64,000 bases of DNA from Oceanitalea stevensii (GCF_014837105.1 NZ_JACSPO010000006.1:1-64000); one strand, 5' to 3'; counted from the first letter of the stretch, positions 36,765 through 46,898 are shown. Notes: generated by a model from the letters alone, not told the origin. Translations and numbers: made by a program.

Positions 36765-37162
36765 GACCCCGGATGACGCGGCAGCGCGCCGCGGTCAGCG
36801 ACCTGCTCGAGCGCACCGACGACTTCCGCTCGGCCCAGCAGCTGCACGAGTCGCTGCGCGAGGCCGGCGACTCCGTGGGCCTGGCCACCGTCTACCGCAC
36901 GCTCCAGGCGCTGGCGGAGGCCGGCGAGGTGGACGTCCTGCGGGCCGACGACGGCGAGGCCCTGTACCGCCGCTGCGAGAGCGTCAAGCACCACCACCAC
37001 CTCGTGTGCCGCGAGTGCGGCACGACGGTGGAGATCAGCGGCGACGGCGTGGAGGCCTGGGCGGAGGAGATGGCCGCCCGGCACGGCTTCACCGCGATTG
37101 AGCACACCCTCGACCTCTTCGGGCTGTGCGCGCAGTGCTCCCGCCGGCCCGCCGGTGCCTGA
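36761..37162 (+). CDS. zur: Fur-family zinc uptake regulator
   Basis: A 133-residue Fur-family repressor. The winged-helix DNA-binding half has RMTRQRAAVSDLL and GLATVYRTLQALAEAGEVD; the metal-binding half has HHHHLVCRECG and LFGLCAQC, giving two CxxC pairs for structural zinc. Position at the end of znuACB and the Zur-like box at 34071 argue for zinc rather than iron sensing. ATG start with 4-nt overlap to znuB. Autoregulation through the operon promoter is likely. Confidence 0.9.
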   Translation: MRPRMTRQRAAVSDLLERTDDFRSAQQLHESLREAGDSVGLATVYRTLQALAEAGEVDVLRADDGEALYRRCESVKHHHHLVCRECGTTVEISGDGVEAWAEEMAARHGFTAIEHTLDLFGLCAQCSRRPAGA

Positions 37163-37646
37163 GCTCCTCACCGGCTGGCCCTTCTGGCTGGTCTTCGCCT
37201 TCCTCTTCTCCGGCGCGATGCTGCGTGGTCAGGGCATCTACTGGCTCGGGCGCCTGGTGACCGTCCAGGCGCTGCGCCACACCCACCCCACAGGCGGCTG
37301 GCGGCTGCGGGCCCACCGGGCGCTGAGCGGGCAGGGCGCCCAGCGGGGCGTCGAGCTGGTCCGCCGCTGGGGGCTGGTCGCGGTCCCCGTCGCCTACCTC
37401 ACCGTCGGCCTGCAGAGCATGGTGATGGCCGGCGCCGGGATCCTCCACGTGCCGTGGCCGCGCTTCACCGTCGCGCAGCTACCGGGCGCCCTCGCGTGGG
37501 CGACGATCTACTCCACCGTCGGCTTCGCGGTGTGGAACGCGGCGCTGGCCGCGGCAGCGGGCTCACCGGTGGGCATCGCGGTGCTCGTCGTGCTCGCGGC
37601 GGCGGTCGTGGCCGCCGTCGTCCTCCACCGCCGCCGCCACCGATGA
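37155..37646 (+). CDS. VTT/DedA-like small membrane protein
   Basis: A 163-residue membrane protein with about four hydrophobic helices (7-25, 75-95, 108-125, 135-155). RRWGLVAVPVAYLTVGLQSMVMAGAGI and RFTVAQLPGALAWATIYSTVGFAVW resemble the core of the DedA/VTT family, lipid-scramblase-like proteins in bacteria; it is shorter than typical DedA (about 200 residues). GTG start overlaps the zur stop by 8 nt, so it may be read from the zinc operon or be accidental readthrough. Function not assigned. Confidence 0.65.
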   Translation: MPELLTGWPFWLVFAFLFSGAMLRGQGIYWLGRLVTVQALRHTHPTGGWRLRAHRALSGQGAQRGVELVRRWGLVAVPVAYLTVGLQSMVMAGAGILHVPWPRFTVAQLPGALAWATIYSTVGFAVWNAALAAAAGSPVGIAVLVVLAAAVVAAVVLHRRRHR

Positions 37647-37664
37647 CCACCCGGGGTGGTGGTC

Positions 37665-37914
37665 GCGAGCGCTGAGTTGTTCCTGGCGTCGCCGTCAGAA
37701 CTCAGCGCTCGGCGCAGCGGGTGGCGGTCGCGAGCGCTGAGTTGTTCCTCGCGCCGCCGTAATAACTCAGCGCTCGGCGCAAGGCGGGTGGTGGTCGCGA
37801 GCGCTGAGTTGTTCCTCGCGCCGCCGTAATAACTCAGCGCTCGGCGCAAGGCGGGTGGTGGTCGCGAGCGCTGAGTTGTTCCTGGCGTCGCCGTCACAAC
37901 TCAGCGCTCGGCGC
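37665..37914. repeat. Four tandem 51-nt palindromic units
   Basis: Units lie at 37665-37715, 37730-37780, 37797-37847 and 37864-37914, with periods of 65, 67 and 67 nt. Each has 13-bp perfect arms CGAGCGCTGAGTT/AACTCAGCGCTCG around TGTTCC-type loop sequence. Units 2 and 3 are identical; units 1 and 4 share another loop (CTGGCGTCGCCGTCA). Linkers are similar GGGTGG(T/C)GGTC. They fill the gap between two convergent genes. They are palindromes with conserved linkers, not CRISPR repeats with unique spacers. Confidence 0.85.
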
Positions 37915-37929
37915 AAGGAAGGGGGCGGG

Positions 37930-38709
37930 TTACTCGGTGGTCGTGGCGTCGACGGCGCCGCCGTAGCGGCGGTCGCGGGAGGCGTAGATCTCGACGGCGC
38001 GCCACAGGCTGCGGCGGTCGACGTCGGGCCAGTGCTCCTCGAGGAAGACCATCTCGGCGTAGGCGGACTGCCACAGCATGAAGTTCGAGGTGCGCTGCTC
38101 GCCGGACGTGCGCAGGAAGAGGTCGACGTCGGGCAGCTCGGGCTCGTCGAGGTAGCGCGCGACGGTCCGCTCGGTGACCTTCTCCGGGTTGAGCCGGCCG
38201 GCGGCCACCTCGCGGGCGATCTGCTTGGCGGCGTCGGCGATCTCGGCGCGCCCGCCGTAGTTGACGCACATCGTCAGCGTGCACACGTCGTTGCCGGCGG
38301 TGAGCCGCTCGGCCTCCTCGAGCTCGGAGATCACCGAGCGCCACAGCCGGGGCCGGCGCCCTGCCCAGCGCACCCGCACGCCCCACTCGTGCATCTGGTC
38401 GCGCCTGCGGCGCAGGACGTCGCGGTTGAAGCCCATGAGGAAGCGCACCTCCTCGGGGGAGCGCTTCCAGTTCTCGGTGGAGAAGGCGTAGGCGGAGACG
38501 TGGGTGACGCCGATCTCGATGGCGCCGGCCACGAGGTCGAGGAGGCTCGCCTCCCCCGCCTTGTGCCCCTCCACGCGTGGCAGCCCGCGCGCGTTGGCCC
38601 AGCGTCCGTTGCCGTCCATGACGACCGCGACGTGCTTGGGCACGAAGCGGGCGTCGATCGCGGGCGGACGGGCGCCGGAGGGGTGCGGCGGGGGCGGGAC
38701 CGGGCTCAC
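37930..38709 (-). CDS. uppS: Isoprenyl transferase (cis-prenyl diphosphate synthase)
   Basis: A 259-residue enzyme condensing isopentenyl diphosphate units in cis to make the polyprenyl carrier of wall synthesis. Catalytic [10 protein letters not shown] near 30, [19 protein letters not shown], and [21 protein letters not shown] near 205 are all hallmarks. GTG start at 38709 overlaps the recO stop by 4 nt. It may produce undecaprenyl- or decaprenyl-type chains; chain length cannot be told. recO-uppS order is common in actinobacteria. Confidence 0.95.
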   Translation of the reverse strand: MSPVPPPPHPSGARPPAIDARFVPKHVAVVMDGNGRWANARGLPRVEGHKAGEASLLDLVAGAIEIGVTHVSAYAFSTENWKRSPEEVRFLMGFNRDVLRRRRDQMHEWGVRVRWAGRRPRLWRSVISELEEAERLTAGNDVCTLTMCVNYGGRAEIADAAKQIAREVAAGRLNPEKVTERTVARYLDEPELPDVDLFLRTSGEQRTSNFMLWQSAYAEMVFLEEHWPDVDRRSLWRAVEIYASRDRRYGGAVDATTTE

Positions 38710-39437
38710 ACGCGCTCCACGTGTCGCAGGGAGCGCAGCTGGCGCTCGAGGTGGTACTGGAGGTGGGCGGCGACGAGACCGGAGGCCTCGTCCCGCTCGC
38801 GCTGGGCGGCGGACTCGGCGGCCGGCCAGTCCCCCGAGAGGAGCGCGCCGAGCAGCTCGAGGGTCTGCGGCGCGGGCGCGGAGGAGCCCGGCGGGCGGCA
38901 GCGGGCGCAGACCGCGCCGCCCTGGGCGACGTGGAAGGCGTGGTGCGGGCCGGGCCGGCCGCACTGGGCGCAGTCGTCGAAGCTCGGCGCCCAGCCGGCG
39001 ACGGCGAGGGAGCGCAGGAGGTAGGAGTCGAGGACGAGGCTCGCCGGGTGGCGCCGCGTGGCCAGCGCGTGGAGGGCACCGACGAGCAGGAGGTACTGCT
39101 GCGGCGCGGGCTCGGCCTCCTCCTCGGTGAGCCGCTCGGCGGTCTCGACCATCGCCGTCGCCGTCGTGTACAGGGAGTAGTCCGAGCCCAGTGAGCGCCC
39201 GTAGGCGGCCTGGGACTCCACCTGGGTGATGATGTCGAGGCTGCGCCCGATGTGGAGCTGGACGTCGACGAGCGAGAAGGGCTCCAGCCGCGCGCCGAAC
39301 TTCGAGCTCGTGCGGCGCACACCCTTGGCCACCGCCCGGACCCGGCCGTGGGCGCGGGTGAGCAGGGTGATGATCCGGTCTGCCTCACCGAGCTTGTGGG
39401 TGCGCAGCACCACGGCCTCGTCCCGGTAGAGCTTCAC
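38706..39437 (-). CDS. recO: DNA repair protein RecO
   Basis: A 243-residue recombination mediator that works with RecF/RecR to load RecA. The OB-fold N-terminus reads [39 protein letters not shown], the family signature. The central helical domain follows, with a zinc finger CAQCGRPG...AVCARC near 170-192. GTG start at 39437; 4-nt overlap with uppS downstream. The 135 nt upstream are shared with the divergent flavodoxin. Confidence 0.94.
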   Translation of the reverse strand: MKLYRDEAVVLRTHKLGEADRIITLLTRAHGRVRAVAKGVRRTSSKFGARLEPFSLVDVQLHIGRSLDIITQVESQAAYGRSLGSDYSLYTTATAMVETAERLTEEEAEPAPQQYLLLVGALHALATRRHPASLVLDSYLLRSLAVAGWAPSFDDCAQCGRPGPHHAFHVAQGGAVCARCRPPGSSAPAPQTLELLGALLSGDWPAAESAAQRERDEASGLVAAHLQYHLERQLRSLRHVERV

Positions 39438-39572
39438 CGGTCCATTCTCCCCCGCCCGGTGCCCCGGCAGCGACCCGGCTCGCCGGTCTCCCGAGGAGCC
39501 CAAGGTCCCTTCTCCCCGGGCGCGGCAGGCGCTAGCCTCGCAGCAAGACCTGCGCAGGTGGAGGTGGCCAGG

Positions 39573-40106
39573 ATGGGCGCGGTCGTCGTGTACGAGTCGG
39601 AGCTGGGGAACACCGCCGCTGTCGCGCGCGCCGTCACCGAGGGCCTGAGCACCACGCTCGACGTCGAGCTCCTCGATGTCGACGCCGCCCCAGCACCTCA
39701 CGAGATCGTGGCGGAGGTCCTCGTCGTCGGTGGCCCCACACACGCTCTCGGCATGAGCCGCCCCAGTACCCGCCGCGACGCGGCAGCCCGCGGCGGGCGT
39801 GTCGTCACGACGGGTATTCGGGAGTGGCTCGCGAGCTCGGGCCCGCTCAGCCTCGCGGTGACGGCCTTCGACACCCACGTGCGCCACCCCGACCTCCCGG
39901 GTCACGCGGGTCGCGGAGCCGCACGTGTCCTGCTCCGCCTGGGCGCGGAGCTCCTCACCGAGCCGGAGAGCTTCTACGTCCGGCACGCCGAGGGGCCGCT
40001 GCTGCCCGGTGAGCTGGAACGCGCCCGGGACTGGGGCCGCCGGATCGGTGCCCTCGCCGCCCGCGAGCCCGCGGCCGGTACGCCCTCACCCGAGGAGAAG
40101 ACATGA
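39573..40106 (+). CDS. Flavodoxin-like protein
   Basis: A 177-residue FMN-binding fold. The phosphate-binding loop is [18 protein letters not shown] near 5-22 (T/S-x-x-G-N-T pattern). [23 protein letters not shown] is the second, isoalloxazine-contacting region. [20 protein letters not shown] replaces the usual third loop. No ferredoxin reductase lies nearby, so its electron partner is unknown. ATG start with GGAGG 8 nt upstream; a GTG at 39558 would add five residues. The following GyrI-like gene overlaps by 4 nt. Confidence 0.82.
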   Translation: MGAVVVYESELGNTAAVARAVTEGLSTTLDVELLDVDAAPAPHEIVAEVLVVGGPTHALGMSRPSTRRDAAARGGRVVTTGIREWLASSGPLSLAVTAFDTHVRHPDLPGHAGRGAARVLLRLGAELLTEPESFYVRHAEGPLLPGELERARDWGRRIGALAAREPAAGTPSPEEKT

Positions 40107-40582
40107 CCGAGATCTCGCTCATCGACGTCGAGGAGCGGCCCACGGTCGGCATCCGCCGCCGGGTGCCGGTGGCGGACCTGCCGGCCTTCCTCGAGGAGGT
40201 GTTCGACACGGTGGCCTCGCAGGTCGAGAGCGCCGGCGCCCACCTCGCCGGTGCGCCGTTCGCCCGGTACCGGGGAGTCTCGAGCGACGTCGTCGACGTC
40301 GAGGCCGGGTTCCCGCTCACCGAGCCCTGGGCCGGGGCTGGCGACCTCGTGGCCGGCACGCTGCCGGCCGCGCGCGCGGTCGAGGCCACCCACCGCGGCG
40401 GCTACGCGCGGCTCCGCGAGACCTACGAGGAGATCGAGCGCTGGGTCGAGGAGCACGACCTCCACGTGCAGGAGGAGAGCTGGGAGCTCTACGAGGCGGG
40501 GCCGAGCTCCGACCCGGACCCGGACACCTGGCGCACCCACATCGTTTGGCCGGTGGCCGTGCCGGAGGTGGACGCCGGCTGA
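40103..40582 (+). CDS. GyrI-like small-molecule-binding protein
   Basis: A 159-residue protein of the GyrI/SOUL-like effector-binding fold, also found as the ligand domain of MerR and AraC regulators. The duplicated strand-helix pattern is visible: TVGIRRRVPVADLPAFLEEVFDTVASQVES, and later AARAVEATHRGGYARLRETYEEIERWVEEH. No DNA-binding domain is attached. Stand-alone members bind or hydrolyse small xenobiotics. It is coupled to the flavodoxin by an ATGA overlap; a joint role is inference only. Confidence 0.8.
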   Translation: MTEISLIDVEERPTVGIRRRVPVADLPAFLEEVFDTVASQVESAGAHLAGAPFARYRGVSSDVVDVEAGFPLTEPWAGAGDLVAGTLPAARAVEATHRGGYARLRETYEEIERWVEEHDLHVQEESWELYEAGPSSDPDPDTWRTHIVWPVAVPEVDAG

Positions 40583-40584
40583 CG

Positions 40585-40633
40585 GCGCCCCGCGGGACCG
40601 GGGGCGCGGGCGCCCGCGCCGGGCCCGGGGCGC
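40585..40633. terminator. GC-rich hairpin between convergent genes
   Basis: The arms GCGCCCCG and CGGGGCGC enclose further GC-rich complementary blocks (GCGGGCGCCCGC in the centre). It fills the gap between the GyrI-like and MFS genes. Confidence 0.6.
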
Positions 40634-41863
40634 TCAGGCGCGGCGGTGGCGCTGGGCCAGCACGGCGGCGCTCACGCCCGCGGCGCTGAAGGTGAGCACG
40701 GCCCCGAGGACGAGGAGCAGCGGCCCGGTCCACCCGCCGGTCGCGGAGCTCAGGGCCCCGACCACCGGGCCGGCGGAGGCCGCGGCGACGTAGCTGCCGG
40801 TCTGGACGCGGGCGGAGACCGTGGCGGCCTCCCGGTCGCTGCCGCTCGTCTGCGCGATGATCGACAGGATCGCGGTGAAGGCGCCGCCGTGGCCGATCGC
40901 GCCGAAGAGCGACCAGAGGACGAAGGCGCCCGGCGCGAGGAGCAGGCCCACCGGCATGGCCACCCAGCTGACCGCGATGACGGCCATCGGCACCCACCCC
41001 GGGGTGCGGGCGGCCAGCAGCGGCACCCCGAGGGCACCGAGCACGGAGAAGAGCTGGAAGAGGGACGCGGCCGAGCCGGCCGCTGCCGGGTCCAGTCCCT
41101 GCGTGTCCGTCAGCAGCGTGGGCAGCCAGCCGGACAGGCCGTAGTAGGCGAAGGTCTGGCAGCCCAGGGCGAGGACGAGCAGCCAGGCGATGCGGCTGAC
41201 CGACGGAGAGACGCGCGCCGACCCGCCACCCGCGCGGGCAGCCTCGTCCGCCTCCGCGACGGCGGCCGACCGGCGCGCGCGCAGGCGCACCCAGTAGAGC
41301 AGGCCGACGACGGCGAGCACGCCCCACAGCGCCAGCGCCCAGCGCCAGCCCGCGGCGTCGGCCAGCGGCACGGTGCCCAGCGAGGTGAGGGTCCCGCCGA
41401 TGTTGAGCGAGGCGGTGTAGAGCCCGGTGACGGCGGCGGCCCGGTGGTAGGGCACGTCGCGGCGGATGATCACCGGGACGACGATGTTGCCGATCATGAT
41501 CGCGGCGCCGATGACCACCGTCCCGAGGAACACGTTCGCCGTGCCCCCCGACGAGCGCACGACCGTGCCGAGGAGGACGCCGAGGAGGCAGGCGAGCACC
41601 GCGCCGTCCGGACCGACCCGGCGGATGAGGCGCGGCACGAGCGGCCCGGCGAGGGCGAAGCACAGGACCGGCAGGCTCGTCAGCAGGCCCGCGGTGGTCG
41701 AGGACAGCCCGAGGTCCTCGCGCAGCAGCCCGAGGACCGGGGCGGGCGCGAGGATCGGCCCGCGGAGGTTGAGAGCGACGAGGACGACACCGACGACGAC
41801 GGCCCAGGGGACGACGCGACGGACCGTCGCGTCGGCACGAGCCGGGGAGGGAAGAGAGGCCAC
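40634..41863 (-). CDS. CynX/NimT-type MFS transporter
   Basis: A 409-residue transporter with about twelve helices. LNLRGPILAPAPVLGLLREDLGLSSTTAGLLTSLPVLCFAL near 25-65 is the signature of the CynX/NimT (cyanate/nitroimidazole) subfamily. GLYTASLNIGGTLTS and FAYYGLSGWLPTLLTD are further matches. Substrate unknown; family members export or import small anions and drugs. GTG start at 41863, preceded by GAGAGG. It is transcribed alone. Confidence 0.88.
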   Translation of the reverse strand: MASLPSPARADATVRRVVPWAVVVGVVLVALNLRGPILAPAPVLGLLREDLGLSSTTAGLLTSLPVLCFALAGPLVPRLIRRVGPDGAVLACLLGVLLGTVVRSSGGTANVFLGTVVIGAAIMIGNIVVPVIIRRDVPYHRAAAVTGLYTASLNIGGTLTSLGTVPLADAAGWRWALALWGVLAVVGLLYWVRLRARRSAAVAEADEAARAGGGSARVSPSVSRIAWLLVLALGCQTFAYYGLSGWLPTLLTDTQGLDPAAAGSAASLFQLFSVLGALGVPLLAARTPGWVPMAVIAVSWVAMPVGLLLAPGAFVLWSLFGAIGHGGAFTAILSIIAQTSGSDREAATVSARVQTGSYVAAASAGPVVGALSSATGGWTGPLLLVLGAVLTFSAAGVSAAVLAQRHRRA

Positions 41864-41955
41864 TTCTCCGATGCTAGGCCGACGGCCGCGAAACCCCGCC
41901 CTCGCCACCAGCGCCGGGCGGGGCGCCGCGGGCGGACGGCGCAGCGGCCGACGGG

Positions 41956-43716
<1,761 letters not shown>

Positions 43717-43779
43717 TCATCCACTTCGCTGTTGTCTGGTGCGCCGGGCACGAGAGACACCGCGACGAGGGGCCGGCTG

Positions 43780-43833
43780 CTAGAGGGCCTCGCCGCGGCA
43801 GCGAAGGAGGAGAAGACTCCCGAGGTGGTGCAC
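43780..43833 (-). CDS. leuL: leuA leader peptide with four consecutive Leu codons
   Basis: A 17-residue frame, GTG start, translating as VHHLGSLLLLRCRGEAL. Six of 17 codons are leucine, four in a row (CTT CTC CTC CTT), including two CTT codons, which are rare in such GC-rich genomes. The TAG stop is 66 nt before the leuA ATG. A -10 element sits 7 nt before the GTG, so the leader is probably translated from a leaderless message. Ribosome stalling on leucine codons would then control leuA, as in known amino-acid attenuators. Confidence 0.8.
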   Translation of the reverse strand: MHHLGSLLLLRCRGEAL

Positions 43834-43840
43834 GCCACCG

Positions 43841-43846
43841 ACTCTA
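43841..43846 (-). promoter_or_regulatory. -10 element of the leuL-leuA transcript
   Basis: TAGAGT (minus strand) is a TANNNT-type -10 placed 7 nt before the leader GTG. No consensus -35 is present at 17 nt. Confidence 0.55.
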
Positions 43847-43869
43847 GCGCACGACGCGCCCGGCCCTCG

Positions 43870-43893
43870 CGACGTCTCACGCGACGTCTCACG
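43870..43893. repeat. Tandem 12-bp direct repeat upstream of leuL
   Basis: CGACGTCTCACG occurs twice in direct succession. It lies 23 nt upstream of the -10 element, over the expected -35 region, and could be an activator or repressor site. Confidence 0.5.
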
Positions 43894-43927
43894 CGCACGC
43901 GTCCGGACCGGTGAGGACCTCGCTCGG

Positions 43928-45217
43928 TCAGCCCCGCCGGTCACCGGGCTCGCGCAGGACGGTGTGCTCGACGTCGGTGTCGCCCACCGTCAGCGTCGTC
44001 GCGCCGAGGACGACGACGTCGCCGTCGCCGAGCTGGACCGGCTCACCGGGCGTCAGCGGACGGCTCCGGCCGTCCGGCAGGTGGAGGACGGTGCCGTTCG
44101 TGGACCCGCGGTCGAGGACGACGACGCGGCCGGGCTCGACGGTCACCGTGAGGTGGGTCTTGGAGACGCGCTCGTCGGCGACGGCGAGGAGCGCGGCCGG
44201 CTCCTCCCCGGCACGCGGCTGCGGCGCGCGCCCCACGAGGGTGCGGCCGGCCGCGAGGACGCGACCGTCGGACAGGCGCACCGCGGGGTGCGTCGCCTCG
44301 CCCGGCTCGGCGGCCGTCGGGACCGGGCCGGCGGCGGGCGCGGCAGGCGCCGCGGCCGCCTCCTGGGGCACCGTCACGTCGGGCGCCGCAGGCGGCGGGC
44401 CGGGCCGTGCGGGGGCGGGCGGCGGGCCCGCCTGGCCGTGGACGCGGCCGCCGACGACGATCGAGCCGCTGCCCACCGCCGGGGTGAGGCCGGCGACGCC
44501 GGAATCGGCGGAGGCCGGCTCGTCGTGGGCGACGCGGTGCATCCGGGCGCGGTGCACCCGGCGCAGGCCGCTCGCCGTGAGGAGCGCCGGCAGGAGGCAC
44601 GCGAGCGTGAGGAGTGCCTGGGTCAGCCACGCGCCCCGCACGTCGTCGGCGGCGTAGGGGGTGGAGGCCTCCCCGTAGCCGAGGACGGCGCGGACGGCCA
44701 GCGCGACGGTCGCCCCGGCGAGGAGCAGGACCACGAGGGTGCGCGGCAGCAGCGGCGGGCGCCACAGCTCCCCGGCACCGGAGGTGCGGTCGGCCGTCAC
44801 GGCCTCCTCGTGCGCGCGCAGGGTGTCGGGGTCCGCCGTCGTCGCGTCGACGCGGCCGCCGTCGGCACGGACGGCGGTGGCCAGGGTCCACCAGGCGGCG
44901 GTGGCGCGCGCCAGGGCCGAGCCGGTGGCGACGAGGATGCCGCCGAGCACCGTGGCGGCCAGGAGGAGCCCGATCCCGACGGCGGACGAGGAACCCTCCC
45001 CGCCGTCGGCGACCCCGCGTCCCACGAGCACCGCTCCCCCGGCGGCGAGCACCCAGGCGAGGGCCGCGAGGCCGAGGCGGGCCCAGGAGCCGAGGGCGGC
45101 GGAGAGGTCTCCGAGCGCCTCGGCGCGGCGGATCATCATCGCGCCGTGGCCGGGCCACGGGCGGTTGCGGGAGTCCGGGCCCAGCCAGGGGCGGGCGGCG
45201 GGGGGCGTCAACGGCAT
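43928..45217 (-). CDS. Membrane FHA-domain protein 1
   Basis: A 429-residue protein. Two pairs of hydrophobic helices occur (about 48-66, 80-100, 160-178, 195-215). A Pro/Ala-rich linker follows, then a C-terminal FHA domain (about 318-420) with GRTLVGRAP, SKTHLTVTVE and DRGSTNGT, the phosphothreonine-binding signature. FHA domains bind Thr-phosphorylated proteins, here perhaps targets of the kinase at the right end of the window. It is the last gene of the secretion block, starting 1 nt after the second FHA gene. Its N-terminus is poorly defined; an internal ATG near residue 27 is possible. Confidence 0.8.
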   Translation of the reverse strand: MPLTPPAARPWLGPDSRNRPWPGHGAMMIRRAEALGDLSAALGSWARLGLAALAWVLAAGGAVLVGRGVADGGEGSSSAVGIGLLLAATVLGGILVATGSALARATAAWWTLATAVRADGGRVDATTADPDTLRAHEEAVTADRTSGAGELWRPPLLPRTLVVLLLAGATVALAVRAVLGYGEASTPYAADDVRGAWLTQALLTLACLLPALLTASGLRRVHRARMHRVAHDEPASADSGVAGLTPAVGSGSIVVGGRVHGQAGPPPAPARPGPPPAAPDVTVPQEAAAAPAAPAAGPVPTAAEPGEATHPAVRLSDGRVLAAGRTLVGRAPQPRAGEEPAALLAVADERVSKTHLTVTVEPGRVVVLDRGSTNGTVLHLPDGRSRPLTPGEPVQLGDGDVVVLGATTLTVGDTDVEHTVLREPGDRRG

Positions 45218-45218
45218 G

Positions 45219-46400
45219 TCAGGCGACCTCGAGCGGACGTCGGGCGGCGCCGGCTCGCACGTGCAGCCGGGTCCGTCCCAGGTGGATGATCGCGGGTGCC
45301 CGGACAGTCGTGACCTGCCACGGGCGGCAGCGGACGAGGGACCCGTCGGGAGCCTCGAGCAGCGTACCGTTCGTCGACGCGCGGTCGACGACGCGCACCT
45401 GGGCGCCCTCGACGGTGATGGCGGCGTGCGTCTTCGTCACGGTCTGGTCGGTGAGGACGACGACGTCGTCGACGAGGTCCTCGGGCCGGGTCTGGGGCCG
45501 GCGGCCGACGAGCGTGGTGCCCGGCCGCAGCCGGCGCCCGTCGGGCAGGACGACCTCCACGCGGGGCTCGTCGGCACCCCCCGGCGCGGCGCTCTCCGGG
45601 CCGGCGAGCGCGGCACGGACCGAGGAGAGGTCGAGCTCGACGGTCGGTGGCCCGAGAGGCGCGGGCGGGGCGGCGGGGACGGCGGCAGGCGGCGGTGCGA
45701 AGCTCGCCGGGTGGCGGGGCGTGGCGGCCGGCTCGCTCGCGACGGTGGGGCGGGTCCAGGCCGCCTCGAGGACGACGCGCACGCCGCCGAAGGTGCCCAC
45801 GGCCACGCCGGCGGCCGTGAGTGCCGCGACGGCGAGGACCGCGATGACGACGGCGCGGGTGGCGTCCGGCACGGCGGCGGTGCCGGAGGCGCCGAGGTAC
45901 GCGCCGCCGAGGGTGCCGGTGCGGGCCAGCGCCCAGGCCAGGGTGACGGTGAGCGCGACGGCCGACGCGGCCGCGACAGCGCCGAGCGCGGCCCGCCAGC
46001 GCAGGACGGCGAGCAGCCCGCCGGCGTCGGTGTCGCTCGCGCCCGCGGCGGGCACGCGCAGCCACGCGGCCGCCGCGCCGGTGAGGCGCCGCCCGGCGCG
46101 CAGCACGCCGGTGGTGAGCCACAGCCCGGCGGCCAGGACGAGCGCCCCGGCGACGGCGAGGGCCGCCGTCGTCGTCGTCGTGAGGCCCTGCCACGGGAGC
46201 ACGGCGAGGAGCGTGGCTCCCGCGGCGGTCAGCGCCCAGGCGAGGAGGCCGAGGAGGGTCCGGCCGGTGGAGCGGTAGCCGGCGGCGAGGACGTCGAGCG
46301 CCTCGCGCCGCAGCGGGGCGAGCTCGGCGTGGTGGGTGTGCGCAGGGACCGCCACGTCCAGGTAGGGCAGCGCCGCCCTCGGCAGGAGCGCCTCGCGCAC
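45219..46400 (-). CDS. Membrane FHA-domain protein 2
   Basis: A 393-residue paralogue of its neighbour, with the same order: hydrophobic helices in the first half (about 45-65, 70-95, 150-175, 185-210), a Pro/Ala linker, and a C-terminal FHA domain with GTTLVGRRP, VTKTHAAITVE and DRASTNGTLL. GTG 46400 was chosen because AGAGGA stands about 9 nt upstream; an in-frame TTG at 46430 lacks one. It follows the WXG100 gene by 82 nt. The two FHA proteins may anchor the secretion ATPase or a kinase substrate at the membrane. Confidence 0.8.
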   Translation of the reverse strand: MREALLPRAALPYLDVAVPAHTHHAELAPLRREALDVLAAGYRSTGRTLLGLLAWALTAAGATLLAVLPWQGLTTTTTAALAVAGALVLAAGLWLTTGVLRAGRRLTGAAAAWLRVPAAGASDTDAGGLLAVLRWRAALGAVAAASAVALTVTLAWALARTGTLGGAYLGASGTAAVPDATRAVVIAVLAVAALTAAGVAVGTFGGVRVVLEAAWTRPTVASEPAATPRHPASFAPPPAAVPAAPPAPLGPPTVELDLSSVRAALAGPESAAPGGADEPRVEVVLPDGRRLRPGTTLVGRRPQTRPEDLVDDVVVLTDQTVTKTHAAITVEGAQVRVVDRASTNGTLLEAPDGSLVRCRPWQVTTVRAPAIIHLGRTRLHVRAGAARRPLEVA

Positions 46401-46482
46401 CGTCGTCGTCCTCTCGAGTGGTGTGTGCAACGCACACCGCCGGGCACGGGCCCGTGGACCCGTACCCGGCGGAGACGTCGTG

Positions 46483-46779
46483 TCAGCCGCGCGCCTGGGC
46501 GGCGAGGGCCTCGTCGGTGGCCCGCATCTGCTCAGCAGCGCTGGTGAGGTAGTTGCCGAGGTTGGTGAGGTTCTCGATGACCTCGGTGGCGTTCGTGGTG
46601 AAGTCCTGGTACGTCTGGTTGAACGCCGTGGAGGCCTGGTCGGTGACGAAGCCGGAGTTCACCAGGTTCTCGATGTAGTCCCGCAGGGCGGAGAGGGTCG
46701 TCTGGACCTCCTCCTTGTTGGTCACCAGGTAGCTGGCGGCGTTGTCCATCTCTTCGTAGGTCACGTTGATGTTGGCCAC
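46483..46779 (-). CDS. WXG100-family secreted protein
   Basis: A 98-residue helix-turn-helix protein of the Esx size class. Helix 1 is NINVTYEEMDNAASYLVTNKEEV, the turn is NSGFVTD at about 42-48, and helix 2 runs through FNQTYQDFTTNATEVIENLTNLGNYL. The canonical Trp-x-Gly is replaced by a Ser-Gly-Phe turn, a variant that keeps the Gly. No signal peptide, as expected for a type VII-like substrate. GTG start with GAAGGAG 8 nt upstream. It lies directly downstream of the EssC-type ATPase. Only one WXG100 gene is visible, so it may act as a homodimer. Confidence 0.9.
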   Translation of the reverse strand: MANINVTYEEMDNAASYLVTNKEEVQTTLSALRDYIENLVNSGFVTDQASTAFNQTYQDFTTNATEVIENLTNLGNYLTSAAEQMRATDEALAAQARG

Positions 46780-46874
46780 GAGGTGTCTCCTTCACATTGG
46801 TGCCCCACCGCCCACCGGCGAGGTCTCACAGGACATTGATACCGGCTGCGCCCCCTCCTTGTCGCGCCCCGGCC

Positions 46875-46890
46875 ATGGGGAGAACTCCCC
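46875..46890 (-). promoter_or_regulatory. Shared 16-bp motif, copy A
   Basis: ATGGGGAGAACTCCCC (plus-strand reading; its core GGGGAG-AA-CTCCCC is palindromic) lies 95 nt upstream of the WXG100 start and 33 nt before the -10-like element at 46841. Copy B at 62309 precedes the giant surface-protein gene with the same geometry. Confidence 0.6.
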
Positions 46891-46898
46891 TGCCCCCA

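Noticed and set aside
37665..37914. CRISPR array
   Set aside because: The repeated units are long palindromes with similar linkers of 14-16 nt, not repeats with unique spacers, and no cas gene is near.
46400..46430. TTG start for FHA protein 2
   Set aside because: The extension lacks a ribosome binding site and conserved sequence; GTG 46400 has AGAGGA at suitable distance.
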